In this document: piece after piece, positions 37,590-45,404 of the stretch | How positions within the stretch are numbered: position 1 is the stretch's first letter | How the letters are laid out: each line of letters begins with the position of its first letter | Source: Pseudomonas morbosilactucae | GTDB lineage: Bacteria; Pseudomonadota; Gammaproteobacteria; Pseudomonadales; Pseudomonadaceae | Length of the DNA stretch: 64,000 nt | Assembly: GCF_023241715.1 (NCBI RefSeq) | Contig: NZ_JALQCW010000007.1 | Location: forward strand, 1 to 64,000 | Reading direction: 5' to 3' | Made by a program: the position numbers and the translations under genes | The notes under the pieces: model-generated | Database searches by the model: none | The model's input: only the letters and a program-made list of their open reading frames with translations | What the model was told of the DNA's origin: nothing

Positions 37590-38804
37590 TTAGCTTTTAC
37601 GTAGGCGCGCCAATTCCGGCAGGCCGATCTTCAGCAGGCGCGCGGTCTTGCTCCGGGCCACCTCTTCAGCGCCTTCATGGCTTCCCAGGCGTGCCAACTG
37701 CGCCGCCAGATTCATCGCCAGCGCCTCGCGGGAATAGACCCCGCCGCCCAGGGCATAAACCGAAGCGATCAGTTCCCGCAACTCCAAGGGCATGCGCCAG
37801 CGGGTGCGCAACGCCGAGCCGTAGGCGGCGCTGAACTCATCCAGGGCGTCACCGATCTCTTCCTGGTCATCCAGTGCTCCCCCCGCCTGCTTCCACTCCT
37901 GCAGGCAGCGCAGCAACGCTAGATCACCCAGCCGATGCAGCAACCCGGCGCAGTAGCAACGCTCCTGGTCCAGGTCCAGCAAGCGCGCCAGGCTGCGACC
38001 ATATTCCGCGGTGTGCAGCGACAGGTTCCAATAACGCTCGGCGTAGTCCGCCAGGGCCGGGTCGCTCAAGCGCGCGCTGCGCTTGAGGGCCAGGCCGAGG
38101 ATCAGGTTCATGCTTTGCCCGGTCCCCAGCCGCTGCAGCGCCTGGCCCAGGGTCTGCACCCCATCGCCATGGTGCTGGGCGGCACTGTTGGCCGCGGCGA
38201 TCAGCACCGCCGTGATCTGCGGGTCCGTGCGCACTTCATCTTCCAGCAGGCGGATGTCCAGGCCCTGGGGGTTGAGGCTGCGCTTGACCGCCAGTTGTAC
38301 GTCGGTCAGCAGCGGCGCACCGTCGGCGACATCACGACGGCGCTCCAGGAAGGTCCACAGGGTCATGCCTGGGGCCAGGGCCGGCACTTCGCACGCTACC
38401 TCCTGCCCGGCATCCAGCAGCAGGCCCTGCAGGCGCTGGGTCAGGCCTTCCATGTTGAGAGGCTTGGTCAGGTAGGCGGTGGGCGCTAGCGGCAAGGCCT
38501 CGCGTACGCTGGCACTGTCGCTGCGCGAGCTGAGGAGGATAAAGGGCAGCACCGGGTTGCGCTTGCGCTGGCGCACACTGCGCAACACGCTGAGGCCATC
38601 GACGCCCGGCAATTCCCAATCGGCAATCACCAGGTCAAAAGATTGGGTGCCTAACAACTCCAGGGCTTCCTGGCCATTGGCACAAACGTCCAGCCGTGCG
38701 TCACAGCGCACGTTCAACAACACCTGTTTCAGCAGATCCCGGGACCAGGGGTCGGCCTCGGCAATCAACACACGGGGTACAGCAGGCAATTCCACAGCCG
38801 TCAT
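37590..38804 (-). CDS. Response regulator with C-terminal HDOD domain
   Basis: A 404-residue protein: receiver domain with phospho-acceptor Asp in DLVIADWELPGVDG (preceded by VLIAEADPWSRD), and an HDOD domain (about 190-400; LLEDEVRTDPQITAVLIAAA, SLHTAEYGRSLARLL, YCAGLLHRLGDLALL). No enzymatic output is obvious. HDOD regulators are linked to signalling and motility. CAGGAG sits before the ATG at 38804. No kinase is adjacent, so its partner is unknown. Confidence 0.87.
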   Translation of the reverse strand: MTAVELPAVPRVLIAEADPWSRDLLKQVLLNVRCDARLDVCANGQEALELLGTQSFDLVIADWELPGVDGLSVLRSVRQRKRNPVLPFILLSSRSDSASVREALPLAPTAYLTKPLNMEGLTQRLQGLLLDAGQEVACEVPALAPGMTLWTFLERRRDVADGAPLLTDVQLAVKRSLNPQGLDIRLLEDEVRTDPQITAVLIAAANSAAQHHGDGVQTLGQALQRLGTGQSMNLILGLALKRSARLSDPALADYAERYWNLSLHTAEYGRSLARLLDLDQERCYCAGLLHRLGDLALLRCLQEWKQAGGALDDQEEIGDALDEFSAAYGSALRTRWRMPLELRELIASVYALGGGVYSREALAMNLAAQLARLGSHEGAEEVARSKTARLLKIGLPELARLRKS

Positions 38805-38893
38805 GCAAAACGCTCCTGGAACAATCCTTTGCACCTTAGATCAATGCGACGCTTTGCATAAAGGGCAAATGGCTTTCAAGCTGGCCGATGACG

Positions 38894-38922
38894 AAAAAAA
38901 ACCCGCCGATGCGGGTTTTTTT
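38894..38922 (-). terminator. Rho-independent terminator of gabT
   Basis: ACCCGC-CGAT-GCGGGT stem flanked by A-rich and T-rich runs in both directions. It lies 20 bases after the gabT stop and could also act bidirectionally. Confidence 0.85.
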
Positions 38923-38942
38923 GTCGATCAGGTCACAGTCGA

Positions 38943-40220
38943 TCAGAGTTCCGAGAAGCACTCTTCGATGATCGCCAGGCCTTTATCCAACTGCTCGTCC
39001 GGCGAGGTCAGCGGAACCAGAACCCGCAGCACGTTGCCGTAGGTGCCGCACGACAGCAGGATCAGGCCCTTGTCGCGAGCCTTGGCCACGACCTGCGCCA
39101 CAGCGGCGGCGTTCGGCTTGTGGCTGTCGCCGTTCTCGAACAGCTCGACCGCGATCATCGCGCCCAGGGCACGCACTTCACCGATCACCGGGTACTTGGC
39201 CTGGATGGCCTTCAGGCCACTGACCAGACGCTCGCCCACGGCCTTGCAGCGGTCCAGCAGGTGCTCTTCTTCAAACACTTCCATCACCGCCAGCGCAGCG
39301 GCGCAAGCAATCGGGCTACCGGCGTAGGTGCCGCCCAGGCCGCCTGGAGCAATGGCGTCCATGTATTCAGCCTTGCCGCAAACACCGGCCAGCGGGAAAC
39401 CGCCCGCGATGGATTTGGCGAAGGTGGTCAGGTCGGCAGCAACGCCCATCTGTTCCATGGCGAAGAAGGTGCCAGTACGGCCAGCGCCGGTCTGTACTTC
39501 GTCAGCGATCAGCAGGATGCCGTGTTGGTCGCACAGGGCACGCAGACGCTTCATGAACTCTTTTGGCGCGACGTAGAAACCGCCTTCGCCCTGGACCGGC
39601 TCGATGATGATCGCAGCGATATCACGGGGCTCGGCGTCGTTCTTGAAGATGCGCTCGATGCTGGCGATGGAGTCGTCGATGCTCACGCCATGCAGTTCGT
39701 TCGGGTACAGGGCGCGGAACACGCCGCCCGGCATCAGGCCCATGCCGGCCGAGTACGGCACGACTTTACCGGTCAGGCCCAGGGTCATCATGGTGCGGCC
39801 GTGGTAGGCGCCGGTGAAGGCGATCACGCCAGCGCGGCCGGTGGCGGCACGGGCGATTTTCACGGCGTTCTCGACCGCTTCGGAACCCGTGGTCACCAGC
39901 AGGGTTTTCTTGGCGAAATCACCCGGGATCTTGGCGTTGATCTTTTCGCACACTTCCACGTACGGCTCGTAGGCCAGAACCTGGAAGCAGGTGTGGGTCA
40001 GCTTGTTCAGTTGCTCGGTCACTGCGGCGATGATTTTCGGGTGCACGTGACCGGTGTTCAGCACGGCGATACCGCCGGCGAAATCGATGAACTCGCGACC
40101 TTCAACGTCGGTCACGGTGGCGTTCTTCGCCGACTCGGCGAAGATCGGGTGAATCTGGCCAACACCGCGCGGTACAGCGGCTTCACGGCGTTTCATCAGG
40201 GATGCGTTGGTCTTGCTCAT
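38943..40220 (-). CDS. gabT: 4-aminobutyrate aminotransferase GabT
   Basis: Class III PLP aminotransferase of 425 residues that converts GABA and 2-oxoglutarate to succinate semialdehyde and glutamate. Landmarks: TTGSEAVENAVKIARAATGR, AYHGRTMMTLGLTG, IIEPVQGEGG, LIADEVQTGAGRTG, and the PLP lysine in TTFAKSIAGG. GAGGAC lies before the ATG at 40220, preferred over an in-frame ATG 39 bases upstream. It follows gabD after a 176-base gap. Confidence 0.95.
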   Translation of the reverse strand: MSKTNASLMKRREAAVPRGVGQIHPIFAESAKNATVTDVEGREFIDFAGGIAVLNTGHVHPKIIAAVTEQLNKLTHTCFQVLAYEPYVEVCEKINAKIPGDFAKKTLLVTTGSEAVENAVKIARAATGRAGVIAFTGAYHGRTMMTLGLTGKVVPYSAGMGLMPGGVFRALYPNELHGVSIDDSIASIERIFKNDAEPRDIAAIIIEPVQGEGGFYVAPKEFMKRLRALCDQHGILLIADEVQTGAGRTGTFFAMEQMGVAADLTTFAKSIAGGFPLAGVCGKAEYMDAIAPGGLGGTYAGSPIACAAALAVMEVFEEEHLLDRCKAVGERLVSGLKAIQAKYPVIGEVRALGAMIAVELFENGDSHKPNAAAVAQVVAKARDKGLILLSCGTYGNVLRVLVPLTSPDEQLDKGLAIIEECFSEL

Positions 40221-40396
40221 AGTGTCCTCATTCACCGCTGCAACAGCGGTGTGGTTCAAGGGTTGCGGGGCGGGGAGGCGCCTGCGGCAGCATGCGATGA
40301 TCGACTGCGGCAGGGGTCCCGGGCCACCTTGAATAGTGCGTTTTTACAACGGCGCAAAGGGACAGCGCTCTCGTGCCCCTTGCGCTTGAAACCGGA

Positions 40397-41839
40397 TCAG
40401 ATACCCAGGCAGAGGTATTTGATTTCCAGGTAATCCTCGATCCCGTACTTGGAACCTTCACGGCCCAGGCCCGAGGCCTTGATGCCGCCGAACGGCGCCA
40501 CTTCGTTGGAGATCAAACCGGTGTTGACGCCAACCATGCCGTATTCCAGGGCTTCCGCCACACGGAACACCCGGCCCAGGTCGCGAGCGTAGAAGTAGGA
40601 CGCCAGGCCGAACTCGGTGTCGTTGGACATGGCGATGACTTCGGCTTCGTCTTTGAAGCGGAACAGCGGCGCCAATGGACCGAAGGTTTCTTCCTTGGCC
40701 ACGGCCGCGTTTTTCGGCACGTTGGTGAGGATGGTCGGTTCGAAGAAGTTGCCTTCCATCGACTTGCCACCCGCCAGCAGGGTCGCGCCTTTGCTCAGGG
40801 CGTCGGCGATGTGTTCCTTGACCTTGGCCACGGCTTTTTCATCGATCAGCGGGCCGGTGGTGGTGCCTTCTTCCAGACCGTTGCCGATCTTCAGCTTGGC
40901 CACCGCGACTTTCAGCTTCTCGGCGAACGCGTCGTAGACCGAATCCTGGATGTACAGGCGGTTGGCGCAGACACAGGTCTGGCCGTTGTTGCGGTACTTG
41001 GAGATGATCGCGCCTTCGACGGCCTTATCCAGGTCCGCGTCGTCGAACACGATAAACGGCGCGTTGCCGCCCAGCTCCAGGGACACTTTCTTGATGTCCT
41101 TGGCGCATTCGGCCATCAGCTGGCGACCGATTTCGGTGGAGCCCGTGAACGACAGCTTGCGCACGATCGGGTTGCTGGTCAGCTCGCCGCCGATGTCGCC
41201 AGCACTGCCGGTAACCACGCTCAGCACGCCTTTCGGAATGCCGGCACGGTGCGCCAGTTCCACCAGGGCCAAGGCCGAGAATGGGGTTTGCGAAGCAGGC
41301 TTGATGACCATGGTGCAACCGGCGGCCAGGGCCGGGCCGGCTTTACGGGTGATCATCGCTGCCGGGAAGTTCCACGGGGTGATGGCTGCGGTCACGCCGA
41401 TCGGCTGCTTGATCACGATCAGGCGCTTGTCGGGCTGGTGGCCCGGAATCACGTCACCGTAGATGCGCTTGGCTTCTTCGGCGAACCACTCGATGAAGGA
41501 AGCCGCGTAAGCGATTTCGCCCTTGGCTTCGGCCAATGGCTTGCCCTGCTCCAGGGTCATCAGGCGACCGAGGTCGTCCTGGTTTTCGATCAGCAATTCG
41601 AACCAGCGGCGCAGCTTGTTGGCGCGCTCTTTGGCGGTCAGGGCACGCCAGGCTGGCAGGGCGTTGTCGGCGGCTTCGATGGCACGACGGGTTTCAGCGG
41701 CACCCATCTTCGGCACGGTGCCGATGATTTCGCCAGTGGCCGGGTTGTTCACTTTGATCGTCTGGCCATTGTCCGCGTCGACCCAGGCCCCATCGATAAA
41801 GGCTTGTTGACGGAACAATTGGGCGTCTTTGAGCTGCAT
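40397..41839 (-). CDS. gabD: NADP-dependent succinate-semialdehyde dehydrogenase GabD
   Basis: Aldehyde dehydrogenase of 480 residues completing GABA breakdown to succinate. Catalytic Glu in LELGGNAPF and Cys in NNGQTCVCANR, NAD(P) region ITPWNFPAAMITRKAGPALA. I start at the ATG at 41839 (MQLKDAQLF), the usual length; the open frame continues upstream but with a non-family sequence. First gene of gabD-gabT. Confidence 0.95.
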   Translation of the reverse strand: MQLKDAQLFRQQAFIDGAWVDADNGQTIKVNNPATGEIIGTVPKMGAAETRRAIEAADNALPAWRALTAKERANKLRRWFELLIENQDDLGRLMTLEQGKPLAEAKGEIAYAASFIEWFAEEAKRIYGDVIPGHQPDKRLIVIKQPIGVTAAITPWNFPAAMITRKAGPALAAGCTMVIKPASQTPFSALALVELAHRAGIPKGVLSVVTGSAGDIGGELTSNPIVRKLSFTGSTEIGRQLMAECAKDIKKVSLELGGNAPFIVFDDADLDKAVEGAIISKYRNNGQTCVCANRLYIQDSVYDAFAEKLKVAVAKLKIGNGLEEGTTTGPLIDEKAVAKVKEHIADALSKGATLLAGGKSMEGNFFEPTILTNVPKNAAVAKEETFGPLAPLFRFKDEAEVIAMSNDTEFGLASYFYARDLGRVFRVAEALEYGMVGVNTGLISNEVAPFGGIKASGLGREGSKYGIEDYLEIKYLCLGI

Positions 41840-42156
41840 GTCGGCTTCCTTAACAGCACCGCGCATACGCGGGGCGAATTGTGATTGTTGAAAGGCGCCT
41901 GGCAGAGGTCGAAAGCGCTGGCGCTTTCGTCCATCGGTCATCAGGCTGCCGTCAGGGAAATCATTCACTGGGCTGAAGCACAGAAAGAGCGCACTGAGGA
42001 TAGACGTGCGGTTCAGCGCCCAGATTGAGAGCGTTTGAAATCTCAAACGAATCCTAGGATCAAAGGGGGTAAAGGACAATAGCCTGTTCGAAAAAAAGAA
42101 CGTGAACGGTTGCCTGGTCGAATATTTCGGATAAACGTCACTCAGACGACAGATAC
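41840..42156. other. Long intergenic region upstream of gabD
   Basis: About 317 bases with no supported gene. It holds a perfect inverted repeat at 42032-42049 and is otherwise unremarkable. The region must contain the gabD promoter. Confidence 0.6.
42032..42049. promoter_or_regulatory. Inverted repeat upstream of gabD
   Basis: CGTTTGA and TCAAACG are perfect 7-base arms with a 4-base spacer, about 190 bases upstream of the gabD start. An operator role is inferred from symmetry and position; the regulator is not in the window. Confidence 0.4.
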
Positions 42157-42196
42157 AAAAACGCCCTTGTCACCCCGTCAGAGGTGGCAAGAACGT
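42157..42196 (-). terminator. Possible terminator of the small hypothetical operon
   Basis: On the minus strand CTTGCCACC pairs with GGTGACAAG (one wobble pair), followed by GGCGTTTTTG. It lies about 40 bases after the stop of the 151-residue hypothetical gene. Confidence 0.5.
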
Positions 42197-42233
42197 TGGC
42201 GTGGTCACCCTGTGGAACCGGGTGTTCAAGCCT

Positions 42234-42689
42234 TCAGGACTTAAAGGAATTGAGCAGGGTCAGCAGACTCCTGAGGTCATCGGGCATCCCGCGCTGGGCG
42301 ATGCTCTCGGTCGCTTCCGCACCGGCGCAACTGTCGACACCATCGACGAATGTCATCGGCTGCCAAGTGGGGCTGCGGGCCGCTGCCGATGCCCGGCCCC
42401 CCAGATTGATGGCTTGCCCAGAGCTCGCCTTGTCCGAGATATCCAACGATCCACGGAGCTTGTTATCGGCGGGTTTAATGACTTCTGCCTTGAGCTGCGG
42501 TCGGCCGGGTCGTTGCTGTTCAAGCAGCGCAAGAAGCTCTACTGGATGTTTCGGCAACTGGCCGTTAGCCGCCAGCGATGCGACGAATGGCTCCAGAATC
42601 TCCTTTTCATACGCCGTTAAGGGGCGCTTCAAATAAGCTTCGACAACTGAAATGATCGACTTCAAATGACTATCAGGGGTTTCTGTCAT
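42234..42689 (-). CDS. Hypothetical protein
   Basis: A 151-residue soluble protein; the N-terminal half is helix-rich (LKSIISVVEAYLKRPLTAYE) and the middle is low-complexity (GGRASAAARSPTWQPM). GGGAGG lies upstream of the ATG. It appears to be the second gene of a pair with the 109-residue gene upstream. No family recognised. Confidence 0.62.
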   Translation of the reverse strand: MTETPDSHLKSIISVVEAYLKRPLTAYEKEILEPFVASLAANGQLPKHPVELLALLEQQRPGRPQLKAEVIKPADNKLRGSLDISDKASSGQAINLGGRASAAARSPTWQPMTFVDGVDSCAGAEATESIAQRGMPDDLRSLLTLLNSFKS

Positions 42690-42770
42690 CGGATGCTCCC
42701 TCCCAGGGTGGCGTGCAAAGAAACAACCAGGCTATTGCCCACGGCCCCGACGAAGGGCCGAACAAGTGCA

Positions 42771-43100
42771 CTAACGACCAGTGGCCGGGTCGAGCGGGTC
42801 CGCTGCCGCGCTCGCGGCCTCCCCGGCTGTCGGTACGGCGGCGCCGAGTAGCACATCGGCACTCAGTATCTGCAAACGATCCTCGGTGGCGGCGAGTTGA
42901 TCGCCCTCGGCCGGGTGGTCGCTCATCTGCTTGAGCAATACGGCCTGGGCCGCCAGCGCCACCTTGCTGTCCGCAGCGAAGTAGCCGTCGGCCGATGGCG
43001 AGAGCCCGGGGGCCTGGCGGGCGCTCATATCCTGATCAAGGGACGTCGAAGGCGGGGCCAACACATCAGTGATTGGCGAATTAACGAGGGGGTCGGACAC
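42771..43100 (-). CDS. Hypothetical protein
   Basis: A 109-residue alanine-rich protein starting at GTG, six bases after a strong AAGGAG. The central part looks helical (DSKVALAAQAVLLKQMSDHP). No signal peptide, membrane segment or known domain. It precedes the 151-residue gene by 81 bases on the same strand. Confidence 0.6.
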   Translation of the reverse strand: MSDPLVNSPITDVLAPPSTSLDQDMSARQAPGLSPSADGYFAADSKVALAAQAVLLKQMSDHPAEGDQLAATEDRLQILSADVLLGAAVPTAGEAASAAADPLDPATGR

Positions 43101-43385
43101 ACATCACTCCTTGATAAACGGGGCTGTGCGACAGCGCCAAAGTGCAACGACAACAGCCGAATAAAAGTCGCCAAAGAACTCTAGCTCAACCTCACGACAG
43201 TGATAGCCCCATGACTTGCGCCACCGTCGCCACCCACAAGCCTTGAACAACGCCCTCAGCGCGGACCTTTTTCCGGCTGCCAAGCGCCCGACACCGCTCA
43301 TAACGACGCGGCGCCCACCGCTGCCCACGAAACAAAAACCGGCGTGGACGCCCCGAGCGGACATGGGTATGATGTCGCCCGCACT

Positions 43386-43462
43386 GCATCCGTAGCTCAG
43401 CTGGATAGAGTACTGCCCTCCGAAGGCAGGGGTCGTGGGTTCGAATCCCGCCGGGTGCACCA
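43386..43462 (+). tRNA. tRNA-Arg (anticodon CCG)
   Basis: 77 bases with a full cloverleaf: acceptor GCATCCG/CGGGTGC, D-arm around AGCTCAGCTGGATAGAGT, anticodon stem CTGCC/GGCAG with loop CTCCGAA, T-arm GTGGGTTCGAATCCCGC, encoded CCA. Anticodon CCG reads Arg CGG codons. A terminator follows 43 bases later. Confidence 0.97.
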
Positions 43463-43505
43463 GATTGCAAGCGAGACTTGTCCCAGACAGTCTACGAAAC
43501 ACCCT

Positions 43506-43533
43506 AAAAAGCCCGCCTTGTGCGGGCTTTTTT
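43506..43533 (+). terminator. Rho-independent terminator of tRNA-Arg
   Basis: AAAAAGCCCGC-CTTGT-GCGGGCTTTTTT, a perfect stem with a T tract. Positioned 43 bases after the tRNA. Confidence 0.88.
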
Positions 43534-43563
43534 GTTTCTGGCGATCCATCCCTGTGTCGGCAG

Positions 43564-43581
43564 TCCCGCCTGGGCACACCA
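43564..43581 (+). other. Degenerate copy of the tRNA-Arg 3' end
   Basis: TCCCGCC-T-GGGCACACCA resembles the tRNA 3' end TCCCGCCGGGTGCACCA, with two substitutions and one insertion, 102 bases after the tRNA. It may be a decayed att-type remnant or chance. The surrounding region 43534-43788 shows no gene. Confidence 0.25.
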
Positions 43582-43788
43582 GCTTAAGCGCTCGGTTGAA
43601 GAGCGGCTGGCCACGCCATTTTCCGAATCATTCATCCCAAGAGACGCCGATCTCGTTCACCCAGCCTGCCATGTCCCTGCAGGCGGTGGTGACGAGCGTT
43701 TACACCCTTGGGAGGGACATCAGCACAGGGACACCCTTCAGTGAGCCCTGAACCCTTTGCTTGTAAGAGTCCGAGCCTTTGCTGATAT

Positions 43789-43807
43789 AATGAGACGAAT
43801 TCTCATT
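43789..43807. promoter_or_regulatory. Fur box before the FecI-like sigma gene
   Basis: AATGAGA-CGAAT-TCTCATT, a 19-base perfect inverted repeat with Fur-box size and base composition, 17 bases before the start of the sigma gene. Confidence 0.72.
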
Positions 43808-43824
43808 AACGTCTTTCATATCCC

Positions 43825-44364
43825 GTGCAATCCACTTCATCGGCAAACCACCACCGGCATCAGGCCATCTACCAGCTTTACAGCCACCACCACGGCTGGC
43901 TGCAGAACTGGCTGCGCAAGCGCTTGGGCAGTACCGCCGATGCTGCGGACCTGGCCCAGGATACGTTCGTGCGACTGCTCTGCAGTGCACCTGGCGAGCC
44001 GCTGAACTGCACGGCGCCGCGCGCCTATCTGGCCACTATCGCCAATCGCCTGACCATCAACCTCTACCGCCGCCGCTCGCTGGAGCAAGCCTATCTGGCC
44101 GCGCTGGCACAAATACCGGAAGACCTGGCGCCATCGCTGGAACATCAGGCGCTGGTGCTCGAAGCCCTCGACGAGATCGACCAGGTACTGGCCCTATTGC
44201 CCGCCAAAACCCGGCAGGCATTCCTGATGGCGCAGCTGGAGGGTTATACACAGGAAGAGATCGCCAGCCGGCTCAACCTCAGCGTGCGTTCGGTGCAACG
44301 CTACCTGGCGCGGGCGTTTGAAGAATGCATCGTGCTCGCCAGCCAGAGCGCGCAGTATGAGTAA
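43825..44364 (+). CDS. FecI-like ECF sigma factor
   Basis: A 179-residue iron-starvation-type sigma factor: region 2 (QLYSHHHGWLQNWLRKRLG, ADAADLAQDTFVRLL) and region 4 (ALLPAKTRQAFLMAQLEGYT then SRLNLSVRSVQRYLARAFEE). It starts at GTG. It overlaps the FecR-like gene by 8 bases. Directly downstream of a Fur box, so iron-repressed. It probably drives the receptor gene two genes on when activated by the receptor-FecR relay. Confidence 0.88.
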   Translation: MQSTSSANHHRHQAIYQLYSHHHGWLQNWLRKRLGSTADAADLAQDTFVRLLCSAPGEPLNCTAPRAYLATIANRLTINLYRRRSLEQAYLAALAQIPEDLAPSLEHQALVLEALDEIDQVLALLPAKTRQAFLMAQLEGYTQEEIASRLNLSVRSVQRYLARAFEECIVLASQSAQYE

Positions 44365-45325
44365 TACACCTATCGACCGGCGTATCGCCCGTGAAGCGGC
44401 CAACTGGTTCGTGCGCTTGCAGAACAGCAGCGCCGGCGCCGCCGAGCATGCCGCCGGCGCCGAGTGGCGGGCGCGACACGCTGATCACGAACGGGCCTGG
44501 CAACTGGCTGAGCGCTTCAGCGGCCGAGCCCAGCAGCTTGCCGGTGACGCCGGGCGGGCAGCTCTGGAGCGCCCGCGCAGCCTGGAGCGGCGGCAGGTGC
44601 TCAAGACCCTTGCGCTGCTGATCGTCGCCGCCCCGCTCGGCTTCGCAGCACACCGCAGCCTGCCGTGGCGCGAGTGGCAGGCAGACGAGCGTACCGCCAC
44701 GGGTGAGCAACGCACCCTGCACCTGCCGGATGGCGGGCAGATTCGCCTGAACACCGGCAGCGCTGTCGATATCGCCTACGACGACAACGTTCGCCGCGTG
44801 CGCCTCATCGCCGGCGAGATGCTCTTCGAGGTCCCCCACGAGCAGGCAAGACGGCCGTTCATCGTCGATACCGCCGAAGCGGAAATCACCCTGCTCGGCA
44901 GCCGCCTTCTGGTGCGTCAGTACCCGCAGAGCACGTACCTTGCCGCACTGGAGGGCGCTGTCCAGATACGTCCGCGGCTGTCACGGGGGGATGATGGCCT
45001 GATGCGTCTGGCGGCCGGCCAGCAAACCCGGGTCAACAGCCTGGCTGCGGAGCCTGCAATGGCGCTGGCGCAAAATCGTCTCGACTGGCTCAGCAACGTG
45101 CTGCGCGCAGAAAAGATGCGCCTCGATGACTTCATCACGGAGCTGGATCGCTATCGACCGGGCCTGCTGCGTTGCGATCCGGCAGTGGCCGGGCTGCTGA
45201 TCTCCGGCACCTTCCAGTTGCGCGACACCGACCAGATTCTCCGGGCCCTGAGCCAGACCCTGCCGGTGGACATCCATTACAGAACGTCCTACTGGGTCAC
45301 CATCACGGCGCGCGAAAAAGTGTAA
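44357..45325 (+). CDS. FecR-like anti-sigma/sensor protein
   Basis: A 322-residue inner-membrane regulator: cytoplasmic anti-sigma N-terminus (IDRRIAREAANWFVRLQNSS), a membrane segment near 83-105 (ALLIVAAPLGFAAHRSL), and a periplasmic FecR domain (RTLHLPDGGQIRLNTGSAVD, RRVRLIAGEMLFEVPH). I start at the ATG overlapping the sigma gene stop; an upstream in-frame ATG would be inside that gene. It connects the receptor signal to the sigma factor. Confidence 0.88.
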   Translation: MSNTPIDRRIAREAANWFVRLQNSSAGAAEHAAGAEWRARHADHERAWQLAERFSGRAQQLAGDAGRAALERPRSLERRQVLKTLALLIVAAPLGFAAHRSLPWREWQADERTATGEQRTLHLPDGGQIRLNTGSAVDIAYDDNVRRVRLIAGEMLFEVPHEQARRPFIVDTAEAEITLLGSRLLVRQYPQSTYLAALEGAVQIRPRLSRGDDGLMRLAAGQQTRVNSLAAEPAMALAQNRLDWLSNVLRAEKMRLDDFITELDRYRPGLLRCDPAVAGLLISGTFQLRDTDQILRALSQTLPVDIHYRTSYWVTITAREKV

Positions 45326-45339
45326 TAAGAATCATTGTC
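45322..45339. promoter_or_regulatory. Possible second Fur-like box before the receptor gene
   Basis: GTAATAAGAATCATTGTC matches the Fur consensus at most positions but lacks full symmetry. It overlaps the FecR-like stop and lies about 65 bases before the receptor. Confidence 0.35.
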
Positions 45340-45404
45340 GTGTTTTCCCCAGGCTGCGTGTCCCTCCCGTAACCACATCATTTTCACAGGGCGGGGACGA
45401 ACAC

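Noticed and set aside
43192..43470. Minus-strand frame with the peptide [20 protein letters not shown]
   Set aside because: This is a familiar artefact from translating a tRNA gene backwards.
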